Source of the DNA: Gammaproteobacteria bacterium
Lineage (GTDB): Bacteria > Pseudomonadota > Gammaproteobacteria > Pseudomonadales > Azotimanducaceae
Assembly: GCA_005799745.1 (NCBI GenBank)
Contig: SYFY01000193.1
Location: 1 to 62,770 of the forward strand
Direction of reading: 5' to 3'
DNA length: 62,770 nucleotides
Part shown: one piece after another, positions 17,232 through 26,501 of the stretch
Layout of the letters: the number at the start of each line of letters is the position of its first letter
Position numbering within the stretch: the stretch's first letter is position 1
Translations under genes and position numbers: made by a program
The notes under the pieces: generated by a model
What the model was told of the DNA's origin: nothing
Database searches by the model: none
Seen by the model: the letters and a program-made list of their open reading frames with translations, nothing else

Positions 17232-17747
17232 TTATTTGGGTGGGTCCGCCACCTCAAAGTGTACCTCCGTGATCCAAAACGTCTGTTCTCCGGACGGCGC
17301 CTGGATGCTCACCTCATCATCGACACGTTTGCCGATCAGCGCGCGTGCCAGAGGTGAGTCGATGCTGATCCATCGATTGGGGGTGTCGATTTCATCGGCA
17401 CCGACCAGTCGATAGTCGACCCTTTTACCGTCTTCATTTTCCAACGTGACCCACGCGCCGAAATACACCTTGGACGTATCCCGGGGCGGCCGATCCACCA
17501 CTTTGAGTGCATCCAGACATTTGGAGAGGTAGCGGATGCGAGCATCCATCTCCCGCTGCGCCTTGCGCCCATAGATGTAGTCGCCATTTTCTGAACGATC
17601 ACCGTTAGCCGCAGCCGCCTGTATGCGCGCGGTGAGCGCAGGCCGTTGTACCTTCCAAAGCTCTTTGAGTTCCGCCGTCAGCCGAGCGTGACCGTCAGAG
17701 GTGATGTAGGGCGATGAGTGTTCGCGCGGCGGGCGGTATCGGGTCAT
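17232..17747 (-). CDS. greB: Transcription elongation factor GreB
   Basis: Stimulates cleavage of backtracked RNA by RNA polymerase. The N-terminal coiled coil runs from YITSDGHARLTAELKELW through AAANGDRSENGDYIYGRK, where the acidic tip residues (Asp/Glu of GDRSENGDY) that reach into the polymerase active site are intact. The C-terminal globular domain includes VYFGAWVTLENEDGKR and IDSPLARALIGKRVDDEV. 'DYIYGRK' is the GreB rather than GreA version. At 171 residues it is slightly longer than E. coli GreB, with an N-terminal TRYRPPREHSS extension. Stands alone, 89 bases upstream of the toxin-antitoxin operon on the same strand. Confidence 0.93.
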   Translation of the reverse strand: MTRYRPPREHSSPYITSDGHARLTAELKELWKVQRPALTARIQAAAANGDRSENGDYIYGRKAQREMDARIRYLSKCLDALKVVDRPPRDTSKVYFGAWVTLENEDGKRVDYRLVGADEIDTPNRWISIDSPLARALIGKRVDDEVSIQAPSGEQTFWITEVHFEVADPPK

Positions 17748-17870
17748 GGGTTGATGGGTTGCACGACGTTCGTGGGAAGTCGCCGGAGTACAACACAGCC
17801 ACAGGTCTCAGGGAACCGCGCCGGGCGGTCCTGTTCCGGAGCGGAGAAACAAAGGGTCAGAAGCGAGGCC

Positions 17871-18380
17871 TTACCAGGCGCAGGCACCACGGTCGATTTC
17901 GACCAACACTTCTTCGCGGTAGGCGGACGAGGTCCGTTCGAAACAGTCGCCATTGCGATCACGGAACAACCGTCGACCTTCCGCACCACGAACGATTCGG
18001 GTTGAACGCACCACAGGACCGGATTCATAGACCGATTCACGGTAAACCGGCTGCCGAGAGATCCGTGGTTCGCGCCGGCTTTCATGAATGGCGTGGGTGA
18101 CCAGTGATCCGATCAACACCCCATCGATCAATGCCAGACCTTCATTGTTGCGATTGCGGCGATGGCGACGGTCATAGTGATTCCGGCTCCAACCATCGTT
18201 GTAGTAATAACCGTGACCTTGTTGGGGATGGTAGTCCCACCGATTGTCCCAATGTCGACCGTCGTCCCACCGATCGTGGTGGCGATAGTGGTCGTTCCAG
18301 TCGCGATGTCGTGCTTCAGCAGGCAAAGCCAATGCGAACAGTACACAAGCCAGAAATCCGAACGCGATGACGTTGCTCAT
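17871..18380 (-). CDS. Secreted His/Arg/Asp-rich protein of unknown function
   Basis: A 169-residue protein with a clear signal peptide (VIAFGFLACVLFALALPAEA). The region 24-90 is extremely rich in His, Arg, Asp, Trp and Tyr (RHHDRWDDGRHWDNRWDYH) and could bind metal or polyanions. A short Gly/Ala/Leu hydrophobic stretch (ALIDGVLIGSLVTHAI) follows, then a basic C-terminus with two cysteines (GDCFER, GACAW) that may form a disulfide. ATG 18380 starts the signal peptide. No named family recognised; similar low-complexity RHxDR proteins are found near envelope stress genes. No operon partner is obvious. Confidence 0.72.
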   Translation of the reverse strand: MSNVIAFGFLACVLFALALPAEARHRDWNDHYRHHDRWDDGRHWDNRWDYHPQQGHGYYYNDGWSRNHYDRRHRRNRNNEGLALIDGVLIGSLVTHAIHESRREPRISRQPVYRESVYESGPVVRSTRIVRGAEGRRLFRDRNGDCFERTSSAYREEVLVEIDRGACAW

Positions 18381-18529
18381 GCAAAGCGCCTGACCCTGAT
18401 CAGCGCTAATGGATCGGGTTTTTGGCTGTTCGTGGTTCGTCATTTGATGGCTCACGGATTCGCTCCTGCGAACGATACTCCCGAACTTTAGCACCGCGGC
18501 CTGAATGGCAAGTGAATCGGTTTGTTCGG

Positions 18530-19539
<1,010 letters not shown>

Positions 19540-19543
<4 letters not shown>

Positions 19544-20178
19544 GATGGCCGTTCCACCGCACGAGCAAGTACATCGAGTAGAGCGTGCGCGGCACTGTCG
19601 GGTGAATCTCCGCACGCAAAGACCCCGTCTTCATGACCGAGCGTGGTGAAAACAAGCGGACGCACAGTATGGCGCGAGAGCAACTCGCGCACGTGGCCAG
19701 CAAGTTCAGGCGTACCGTAAGGAACCTGTGCAGGCGTACAAGGAAGTTGGAGTTTGGTGGTCTGTTGCCAGATGTCCGGGCTGTGCACGTGCAGTACGCA
19801 GCTGATGCTCCGATCGGCCGCATAAACCATGGCGTGGGTCATGGCTTCCGACGATGGCGGCAGACGACCTACGGCGGATACACAAAAATCTTCAAGCTGA
19901 ATGTCCTGCACGGCCGTCCACTCATCCTCGCTCAAAACGGTTTTGCCACCGGTCTGCGAAGCGGTGATCAGAAAAGCGTTCGAATCGGAGAAGGACCGTT
20001 GGCTGACGTTACCGAATCCATAACCGTCATAACGGTCCGGGCACTGGCCGACCAGTGAAAGCCGATGCAGAATGCTGCGCCAGGCGTTCAAACGGGAATA
20101 AGTCACTGCCGATGTTCCCGGCGCGGGAGCATCGTGAAGTTGGTACTGGAATCGGATGACGCCTTCTGCGGCCGACAT
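19540..20178 (-). CDS. Class II aldolase/adducin family protein, probably in methionine salvage
   Basis: A 212-residue class II aldolase fold. It has GYGFGNVSQR and FLITASQTGG (phosphate-binding loops), SSEAMTHAMVYAAD, and the zinc ligands HVHSPDIW plus a histidine in TTLGHEDGVF. MtnB, the methylthioribulose-1-phosphate dehydratase of this fold, normally follows MtnA in the pathway, and the four-base overlap with mtnA supports that role. The loop sequence differs from the MtnB I remember, however, so a fuculose-type aldolase reaction on the MtnA product is also possible. Start ATG 20178; 47 bases separate it from the divergent TauD-family gene. Confidence 0.8.
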
Positions 20179-20225
20179 CGGACGCCCGGGTAATAAAGAG
20201 TTTCGATAGCATGCGGCGGGGACCG

Positions 20226-21050
20226 ATGGAGATCAAGAAAGCAGCGGGCGCGTTAGGCGTCGAAGTTCATGGCGTTGACCTCGCCAATATGGCCTCGAGT
20301 GATGAGGTCACACGGCAGGTTCGTGGTCTCGTCACGGATCACGGTGTCGCGTTCTTTCGTGATCAAACGATGTCGATGCAGCAATATGCATCGAGTGCAC
20401 GCAAACTCGGCGAAATCCTCCCGCACGAAGCCTATTCGACACGGAGCGACGAATCGGCGGTGCAGATTCTCGAAAGCACCGCTGAAAAGCCCAGCAAGAT
20501 TGAAGTCTGGCATTCGGACATGACGTTTTCGGCAACACCGCCGCATTTCACCATGCTGTATGCCGACATATTGCCGACCTTTGGTGGCGACACGATGTGG
20601 GCGAGCAGCAACGCTGCGTTCGCCGCCTTGTCAAAACCCATGCAGGACTTTCTGCTGCCCTTGCGGGCGACCCATGACTTCCGGCATGGCTTCCAGGAAA
20701 GCCTTGCGGAACCCGGTGGTGCGGAGCGACTCGCACCAGCGATATCAGCCAACCCGCCGGTGAGTCATCCGTTGATTCGTACCAATCCCGAAACCGGTGC
20801 CAAAGCGATCTTCGTCAATCCACTCTTCACGACAAAGATCGACGGATTCAAACGCCATGAAAGTGAAGCGCTGCTGGCGATGCTTTACGCTCATATGGTG
20901 ACACCGGAATTCACAGTTCGACTGCAATGGCGACAAGGCACCGTGACGATGTGGGACAACCGCGTGACGTGGCACAAGCCGGTGAATGACTACTTCCCAC
21001 AACACCGTCGTATGCTTCGCATCACCATTCGAGGAGATAAGCCCGTTTGA
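20226..21050 (+). CDS. TauD/TfdA family dioxygenase
   Basis: Fe(II)/2-oxoglutarate dioxygenase of 274 residues. The triad is WHSDMTF (His-x-Asp) and the distal histidine in VTWHKPVNDY; the 2-oxoglutarate arginine lies in HRRMLRITIRG. N-terminal GVEVHGVDLANM and DHGVAFFRDQ are characteristic. Family members free sulfite from taurine and sulfonates or oxidise aryloxyalkanoates. Next to mtnA and a trans-sulfuration enzyme, a sulfur-scavenging role is attractive but unproven. ATG 20226 has GGGGAC just upstream. The next gene's TTG overlaps its stop. Confidence 0.88.
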   Translation: MEIKKAAGALGVEVHGVDLANMASSDEVTRQVRGLVTDHGVAFFRDQTMSMQQYASSARKLGEILPHEAYSTRSDESAVQILESTAEKPSKIEVWHSDMTFSATPPHFTMLYADILPTFGGDTMWASSNAAFAALSKPMQDFLLPLRATHDFRHGFQESLAEPGGAERLAPAISANPPVSHPLIRTNPETGAKAIFVNPLFTTKIDGFKRHESEALLAMLYAHMVTPEFTVRLQWRQGTVTMWDNRVTWHKPVNDYFPQHRRMLRITIRGDKPV

Positions 21051-22318
21051 GCGAAGAAAGGTCCGGGACAGAAATGCACAGCGGCCAGTTCCGGCTGCTC
21101 GGTCAAAGACGGTTTGCACCACTCTTCTTCACGCAGTTCCTCGGTGCGTTCAACGATATCGCCGGACTTGGATTTGAAACCCGCGCCATTCATGCAGTGC
21201 AAGTGCCGGATCCTTCGACCGGCGCAGTGGTCACGCCGCTGTTTCTGACGTCCACGTTCGCCCAATCCGCCCCAGGGGTTCACCAGGGTTACGAATACAG
21301 CCGCTCGCACAATCCAACACGTGGAGCCTATGAAACCTGTGTCGCCAACCTGGAAGGCGCTCGTTTCGGCTTTGCATTTGCTTCAGGTTGTGTCGGTGCG
21401 ACTACGGTGATGCACCTCCTTTCCTCGGGCGATCACGTGGTCTGTTGCGATGACATGTATGGTGGAACGCTCCGGTTGTTCGAGCGTATCTTCCGCAAGC
21501 TTGGAATCAGCTTCGACTATCTCGATCTCAGCGAACCGGAAGCACTCAAGGGTGCCATCCGTCCCAACACGAAGCTTCTGTGGCTGGAAAGCCCAACCAA
21601 TCCGCTGATGAAGCTGGTGGACATTCGGGCGCTCTCGGAGATTGCCCATGCCTCCGGCATGAAGGTCATGGTCGACAACATCTTCATGAGTCCGTACTTC
21701 CAGAGGCCTCTGGAGCTCGGTGCAGACATGGTGCTGCACTCTTCCACCAAGTACATCAATGGTCATTCTGATCTGATCGGTGGTGTCGTGATCACCTATG
21801 ACGTGGAACTCGCAAACGATCTGCGATTCACGGCCAACGCCATCGGTGGGGTGCAGGCCACCTTAGATGCGTGGCTCTGTCTGCGCAGCCTGAAGACCCT
21901 CGCCGTACGTATGCAGGCCCATGAACGAAATGCAGCAGCGGTTGCCAGTTACCTCGAATCACACCCACGCGTGAAACGTGTCATGTATCCGGGTCTTCCC
22001 AGTCATCCACAACATGCGCTCGCACGTCGACAGATGACGGGCTTCGGTGGCATGTTGGCGATGGAACTCGATGGTGATCTTGAAGGCGCGAAACGTTTCT
22101 TGTCAGCGACATGCATCTTCACCCTCGCGGAAAGTTTGGGGGGCGTGGAATCACTCATCGAACATCCGGCAATCATGACGCACGCCAGTGTTCCCAAGGC
22201 TGTTCGCGAAAAAACTCGGTATCGGCGATGGCCTCATCCGTGTCAGCGTTGGCATCGAGACGTGCGCCGATCTCATCGCGGATCTGGACGAGGCGCTCGG
22301 AGCGATTTGATCAAGTGA
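21047..22318 (+). CDS. Cystathionine gamma-synthase/lyase-type PLP enzyme with foreign N-terminus and frameshifted C-terminus
   Basis: From residue 41 this is a trans-sulfuration enzyme: [56 protein letters not shown] and the PLP lysine in [11 protein letters not shown]. Residues 1-38 instead read [14 protein letters not shown] and TQFLGAFND, the start of MFS lysophospholipid-type transporters, so two genes seem joined at about 21155-21167. Near the C-terminus, six A's at 22209-22214 shift the frame after VPKAVREK; with five A's it would read [17 protein letters not shown] and stop at 22310. TTG 21047 has GAGGAG ten bases upstream and overlaps the TauD gene; ATG 21074 is the alternative. Activity is uncertain, as the last ~33 residues are altered. 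A MetB-, MetC- or methionine gamma-lyase-type specificity cannot be told apart. Confidence 0.8.
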   Translation: MSEERSGTEMHSGQFRLLGQRRFAPLFFTQFLGAFNDIAGLGFETRAIHAVQVPDPSTGAVVTPLFLTSTFAQSAPGVHQGYEYSRSHNPTRGAYETCVANLEGARFGFAFASGCVGATTVMHLLSSGDHVVCCDDMYGGTLRLFERIFRKLGISFDYLDLSEPEALKGAIRPNTKLLWLESPTNPLMKLVDIRALSEIAHASGMKVMVDNIFMSPYFQRPLELGADMVLHSSTKYINGHSDLIGGVVITYDVELANDLRFTANAIGGVQATLDAWLCLRSLKTLAVRMQAHERNAAAVASYLESHPRVKRVMYPGLPSHPQHALARRQMTGFGGMLAMELDGDLEGAKRFLSATCIFTLAESLGGVESLIEHPAIMTHASVPKAVREKTRYRRWPHPCQRWHRDVRRSHRGSGRGARSDLIK

Positions 22319-22731
22319 CACAACGCGTCGATCTGCAGTTTCTCTCCCGAGATGTACGTATCTATTTTCCGCTTCGAGATGAGTATCCCGTGGACTTGCT
22401 GGTTCAGGGCGGGTTGGCTGAAGAAGACCATCCGGATCTGTCCCAGAAGCCTTTCCTGCGTGTTGCGAAGTGTCGAGGCGAAGTGGTCGGCGTCTACTAC
22501 AGCCGTGTGATCACGCCGACACGACATCAAATGGAGTCGCTGGCTGTGAATCCTCCGTGGCGCGGCCGAGGTATCGGTAGCTGGCTCGTTGGACATGCGC
22601 TCGGCGTGTCGGAGTCACGGGGTGCGAAGGAGCTTGCTGCGCGCGCAAACACATCTGCCGATGGTCTGTTTCAACGGCTGCATTTTGTCCGGGTCTACGA
22701 CAACTGGCAGATGAACATCGACCCGGAGTAG
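22315..22731 (+). CDS. GNAT family N-acetyltransferase
   Basis: An acetyltransferase of 138 residues. The acetyl-CoA loop is clear in LAVNPPWRGRGIGSWLVGHAL (V-x-P-x-x-R-G-x-G-I-G); the C-terminal ARANTSADGLFQRLHFVRVYD is the usual motif B region. GTG 22315 is the first start after the intended stop of the PLP enzyme at 22310, with GGAG about twelve bases upstream, which suggests it follows that gene as an operon member. The acceptor amine is unknown. Convergent with the SIS-domain gene. Confidence 0.85.
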   Translation: MTQRVDLQFLSRDVRIYFPLRDEYPVDLLVQGGLAEEDHPDLSQKPFLRVAKCRGEVVGVYYSRVITPTRHQMESLAVNPPWRGRGIGSWLVGHALGVSESRGAKELAARANTSADGLFQRLHFVRVYDNWQMNIDPE

Positions 22732-22739
22732 TCGCCGCT

Positions 22740-23339
22740 TCAGGTCGGTAGATTGTCTGTGCGTGCTGCACGACCGAGATAGCCGCCGTGGTGGCGCAGT
22801 CCGTAGTCGGTGCGTGTCACACCTTTGTGTTCGAGCAACGAGAGCGCCACCGCATCGCTTATCGCGAGCATTACTGCCATCGAAGCTGAGGGTGTCAAAC
22901 CGAGCGGACAAGGCTCGGTGATGACGCCCATGTTGAGCACGACGTCCGCATAACGGCGCAGTTCCGAGTCCGGATGTGAGGTCACCCCGATGATGTGCGT
23001 GACGCCCATGTGCTTCGCGAGCTCACACACCTCCAGCACTTCGCGACTTTTGCCACTGGTGGAAAACGCGATCATCACATCATCTTTGGAGAGCAGTCCA
23101 AGATCGCCGTGGGCGGCTTCTGCGGGATGCAGGAAATCCGCGGGGGTCGCTGTTGAACACAGCGTTGCTGCGAACTTCTTGGCGATATGGCCGGCTTTGC
23201 CAATACCCGTGGCGATCACCTTGCCTTTGCACCCTGCGAGCAATCGAACCGCCGCTTCGTATTGGTCATCGATACGAACAGCATTGATGGCAGCCGCTTC
23301 TGCGACGAGCACCGCTCGCATACGTTCCTGAATCTGCAT
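22740..23339 (-). CDS. SIS-domain sugar-phosphate isomerase, KdsD/KpsF-like
   Basis: A 199-residue SIS-domain protein. Motifs: GKVIATGIGKAGHIAKKFAATL, TPADFLHPAEAAHGDLG, and SGKSREVLEVCELAKHMG; these match arabinose-5-phosphate isomerases that make the precursor of Kdo for lipopolysaccharide. The C-terminal pair of CBS domains in KdsD is absent, as in several short isomerases, so regulation by CBS ligands is lost. ATG 23339 starts the homologous part. It is the last gene before the acyltransferase remnant on the same strand, and both may concern surface polysaccharide. Confidence 0.85.
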   Translation of the reverse strand: MQIQERMRAVLVAEAAAINAVRIDDQYEAAVRLLAGCKGKVIATGIGKAGHIAKKFAATLCSTATPADFLHPAEAAHGDLGLLSKDDVMIAFSTSGKSREVLEVCELAKHMGVTHIIGVTSHPDSELRRYADVVLNMGVITEPCPLGLTPSASMAVMLAISDAVALSLLEHKGVTRTDYGLRHHGGYLGRAARTDNLPT

Positions 23340-23410
23340 GAGATGACCGTGCTTCCTGCCAAAGGTGTCGCGATGGTGGCATCGAGACGCCTCCTGCTCA
23401 AGCAAGATGA

Positions 23411-25477
23411 TCAGTGCGCGAGTAGCGCGACTTCGGCCTGCTGTTTCGAAGCTGCGAATACGCTTGCCAAGAACGGCTGCACCACCCGTGCTGCGCCGAT
23501 CACAGTTGGATGGTCATCATCATAGAAAAGTGCGGAACCCTCTAAAACAGCCGGGCATCCGTTGCCGTTGTCGAGCGGACACAGGGCAGGTGTTGGATCA
23601 AACAAATGGATGCGCGAGTGGGACTCGAATTGTTGGAACTCACGGAGAACGTCAGCGTGCCGCGCCAGCCACAACGAGCGCGGCAGCGGCGGGATGGCAT
23701 CGGCGGTGGGTTTAAAATCCGGAGCCGAGGTCGCCATACGTGCCAGCAATCGCGCCACGTCCCATCCCTGTTCGGGCAAGGGCAACATCACGAAGACGTG
23801 TCGGTCTGGCTGATCCAGGCGCTTGATGGCGCTGAGGTAAGCATCAAGCACTGCTTTTGCACGGCTTTCGATCGGGGCGTCATAAGAAAGTCCATCAACC
23901 GAGTATCTCTTGCCGCTGTGGGGCTCGACACCACCTTGTCTGTTATTGAAACCTGTGTCTTGCAGGTAGTAGGACCACCGGGATACCACCAGGACCGTGT
24001 CGATCTCACGATGCTCGATGTCAGCGAAGACGTTTTCCCAGAAATCTGCGCAGCGGAAGTTATCGGTGGTATCGACGTTGATGGAGAATGGGCAGCCGAG
24101 TTTTGTGTATTGAATGAACGATTCACCACGAGCCCGAAGCGTGGATTCAAGAGCAGGAACCAGTGAAGTTGCGTGACTGTCGCCAACGATCGCGATACGT
24201 GGTGGGACAGCGGCGCCTTCGATGCAATCGGCCAACGCGTGCTGGTCTCGATTCCGCGAACACCCACCATCGTCGCGCAGTTGCTCGTGTTCACTGACTT
24301 CGTTAGTGATGGCGAGAACCGGCGCAGCAAGCTTTTCAGGAATACCTTTGGTCAACTTCAATCCAAGGCCTGCGGCGATGAACAAGGTCGTGCCAGCAGC
24401 GGCGGTGACGAACACCGCTCGTCGCGGAAATTTCTCTCTGTTGCGCCACGGCTGCTCAACGAATTTCCAGGTCAGGAAAGCCAGCACCATCGTCGATGCC
24501 ACCAGCACCGGCGGCAGCCAGGTCGCTTGTGAGAGCGGGTAGAGATAGTTCGCGAACGCGAACATGGGCTGATGCCAAAGGTACGCGCGGTAGCCGATCA
24601 ACCCGACAAATACCACTGGCCGCCAGCGCAAGATTGCCCGCACCGGAGAAGGGGTCATGCTGCCAATGATGATAGCTGCTGTGCCCACTGTGGGTACCAA
24701 CATCAGTGGACCTGGAACGGGTGTGGTCTCATCAAAAACAAAAACCGCATAAAGGATCGCAAGAAATCCCAGGACACTCAGCCACGGCCCGTATTGAGGG
24801 CTGATCTACCGATCCCCGGACGATTGCCAAATAGCCAGTAGCGCACCGATCAGCAACTCCCAGCCTCGAGTCGGCAACAGATAGAAGGCAGCAGTGGGTT
24901 TGTGGGTTGTGCCCCATGAGGCCATCGTCAGGCTAGCGAGGGCCGCAATGATGAGAACACAAGTCATCACCTGCGTGCGTAGTCGTGTCAGGAGCAACAA
25001 CAGCGGCGGGAAGAGCAGATAGTACTGCTCTTCCACGGCTAGGCTCCAGGTATGCAGGAGCGGTTTGAGGCTCGCATCACCTGAGAAGTAGTCACTCTCT
25101 CGCCAGAAGAGCACGTTGGAACAGAAGGTCGCGACGGCGATCAGGCTTTCGCCAAAGTCGATCATGTCACTCGGTAACAACCAGGCCCACGCAAACGGCA
25201 GGGTCACGGCCATGACGACAAAGAGCGCGGGAAGAAGGCGCCGCGCACGTCGTTCGTAAAACGAAACGATAGAAAATCGATCACCGCTGATTTCGGCGAG
25301 GATGATCCCGGTAATCAGGTAACCATTGATGACGAAGAACACATCGACGCCAACGAAGCCACCACTGAATGCCGAAAATCCGGCATGGAAGAGAATGACG
25401 GGAAGAACCGCCAGGGCGCGCAGGCCATCGACTTCCGGTCGGTAAGCGATTCCGTTCGCTGGAGAATGCCAGGTCAT
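23411..25477 (-). pseudogene. OafA/YrhL-type acyltransferase with SGNH domain, interrupted by an in-frame amber codon
   Basis: The N-terminal acyltransferase-3 domain has RPEVDGLRALAVLPVILFHAG with the essential histidine, then GGFVGVDVFFVINGYLI, YERRARRLLPAL and HTWSLAVEEQYYLLFP, with about ten membrane helices. The C-terminal half is an SGNH hydrolase domain (GDSHATSLVPAL; DDDHPTVIGA). Such proteins O-acetylate surface polysaccharides. TAG at 24806-24808 cuts the chain after residue 223, yet the same frame stays open and homologous on both sides (LLAIWQ before; LSVLGFLAILYAVFVFDETTP after). A single C-to-T change from CAG is the simplest cause. Without readthrough the product loses its last helices and whole catalytic SGNH part. 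Full length would be 688 residues. Confidence 0.85.
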
Positions 25478-25613
25478 CGTGGCCAGGTGTTTGAGGGAAC
25501 GGCTTCAGTCTATCGGCCCCACACGTCATCACCGGCGATGCGGTGAGGGTAGGGAGACGTGGTTACCTTTCGGTTGTGAACTGCTTCTCCTCTTGCCGGG
25601 GGTCCTGCCGAGT

Positions 25614-25636
25614 GCACTTCCAGCCGGTGGAAGTGC
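25614..25636. repeat. Perfect 9-bp hairpin in a non-coding stretch
   Basis: GCACTTCCA (25614-25622) pairs with TGGAAGTGC (25628-25636) around a five-base loop. It lies inside the gene-free interval 25478-25907, has no T-run on either strand, and so is not an ordinary terminator. Role unknown. Confidence 0.6.
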
Positions 25637-25663
25637 TGGCTTGGGGGTGCGTGTTCAAAGACA

Positions 25664-25765
25664 CTAGCTCGCATTATTCATGAAGGGTCGTCGCGAGGGC
25701 GCACGCCCAGTGTTTTCGCTGCTATAGGCGTCCGCAGCAGACAATTCATGAATAATGCGGGCTAG
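25664..25765. repeat. 21-bp inverted repeats enclosing 60 bases, MITE-like
   Basis: The segment 25664-25684 (CTAGCTCGCATTATTCATGA plus one A) is matched in inverted orientation at 25745-25765 with 20 of 21 positions identical. The 60 bases between carry no plausible gene. The outer ends retain partial similarity beyond the 21 bases. Terminal inverted repeats around a short AT/GC-mosaic core fit a non-autonomous mobile element or solo IS ends. No transposase or clear target duplication is seen. Confidence 0.6.
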
Positions 25766-25822
25766 GAGTCTGCGCGGCAGAAGGTACCGCCGCAGCCCGT
25801 TGATCTTCTGCCGCGCAGGCTC
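25766..25822. repeat. 18-bp inverted repeat, long stem-loop
   Basis: GAGTCTGCGCGGCAGAAG (25766-25783) pairs with CTTCTGCCGCGCAGGCTC (25805-25822) with one mismatch, around a 21-base loop. It abuts the preceding 21-bp inverted repeat exactly, so the two form a compound palindromic block 25664-25822. It lies 85 bases upstream of the DUF1993 gene. A short direct repeat, GGATAAACG, follows twice at 25825 and 25842. Confidence 0.6.
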
Positions 25823-25907
25823 CTGGATAAACGGATACACGGATAAACGATCAACCCTATCGAGGTGGAATACACTCGCCTCCGAGTTCACCTGAGGAGT
25901 CTCATAT

Positions 25908-26429
25908 ATGGCTATTTCCCTTTATGACGCCACCGTTGTGTCGTTTCTGCAGACTGTCGGAGCAGCGCGCGGTTTTCTGAAGAAAGGCGCAGAACACGCA
26001 CAAGCCAACGGCATTGCTCTGGCAGACATCGTGGAAACGCGGCTGACTCCGGACATGTTGCCGTTCCGTTTCCAGGCCATCTGTATCGCCCACCACACCC
26101 AAGGCGCGATCGAAGGTGTGAAAGCGGGTGTGTTTGCACCACCGTCGGGCGGCGACGGCCTTGATTACGCAGGCCTACAGAAGCTCGTCGACGACGCCCA
26201 TGCGTATCTGAGTGGTCTCGTACCTGCGGACGTGAATGCCCTCGAAGGCAAGGATGTAGCCTTCAAACTCGGCCCCAATACGATGCCCTTCGTAGCGGAG
26301 GGTTTTCTGTTGTCGTTCTCCCTGCCGAACCTGCATTTCCATGCAACGACGGCGTACGACATCCTGCGAATGAAAGGTGCGCCGATTGGCAAGCGTGATT
26401 ACATGGGGCGGCCACGTCTGAAGGCCTGA
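25908..26429 (+). CDS. DUF1993 domain-containing protein
   Basis: A 173-residue soluble protein that matches DUF1993 from start to end: SLYDATVVSFLQTVG, ETRLTPDMLPFRFQ, AHHTQGAIEGVKAGVF, PNLHFHATTAYDILRMKG and GKRDYMGR. The fold is thought to be a four-helix bundle related to DinB; the biochemical role is unknown. Conserved histidines in AHHTQG and LHFHAT could bind metal. ATG 25908 follows GAGGAG. The next gene on the strand starts 72 bases later and is probably separate. Confidence 0.9.
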   Translation: MAISLYDATVVSFLQTVGAARGFLKKGAEHAQANGIALADIVETRLTPDMLPFRFQAICIAHHTQGAIEGVKAGVFAPPSGGDGLDYAGLQKLVDDAHAYLSGLVPADVNALEGKDVAFKLGPNTMPFVAEGFLLSFSLPNLHFHATTAYDILRMKGAPIGKRDYMGRPRLKA

Positions 26430-26501
26430 TCGGTGAACGCGACTGATCTGATCGATGTAAAACGCTTCGCGCACTGACTGAAGCAGTTCCCGGAGAGTTC
26501 A

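Noticed and set aside
18104-18491. Long Thr/Val/Ile-rich frames antisense to the His-rich secreted protein
   Set aside because: They result from the low-complexity CGN/CAN codons of the real gene read backwards and contain no domain, signal or ribosome-binding site.
22200-22220. Programmed ribosomal frameshift at the A6C run of the PLP enzyme
   Set aside because: In the zero frame the bases are split GAA-AAA-ACT, not A-AAA-AAC, and the needed shift is +1, not the usual -1. No pseudoknot or internal Shine-Dalgarno was evident. A plain insertion is simpler.
24806-24808. Genome-wide recoding of TAG as a sense codon
   Set aside because: TAG ends several normal genes in this window, such as those stopping at 4472, 22731 and 59147, so TAG is a working stop codon here.
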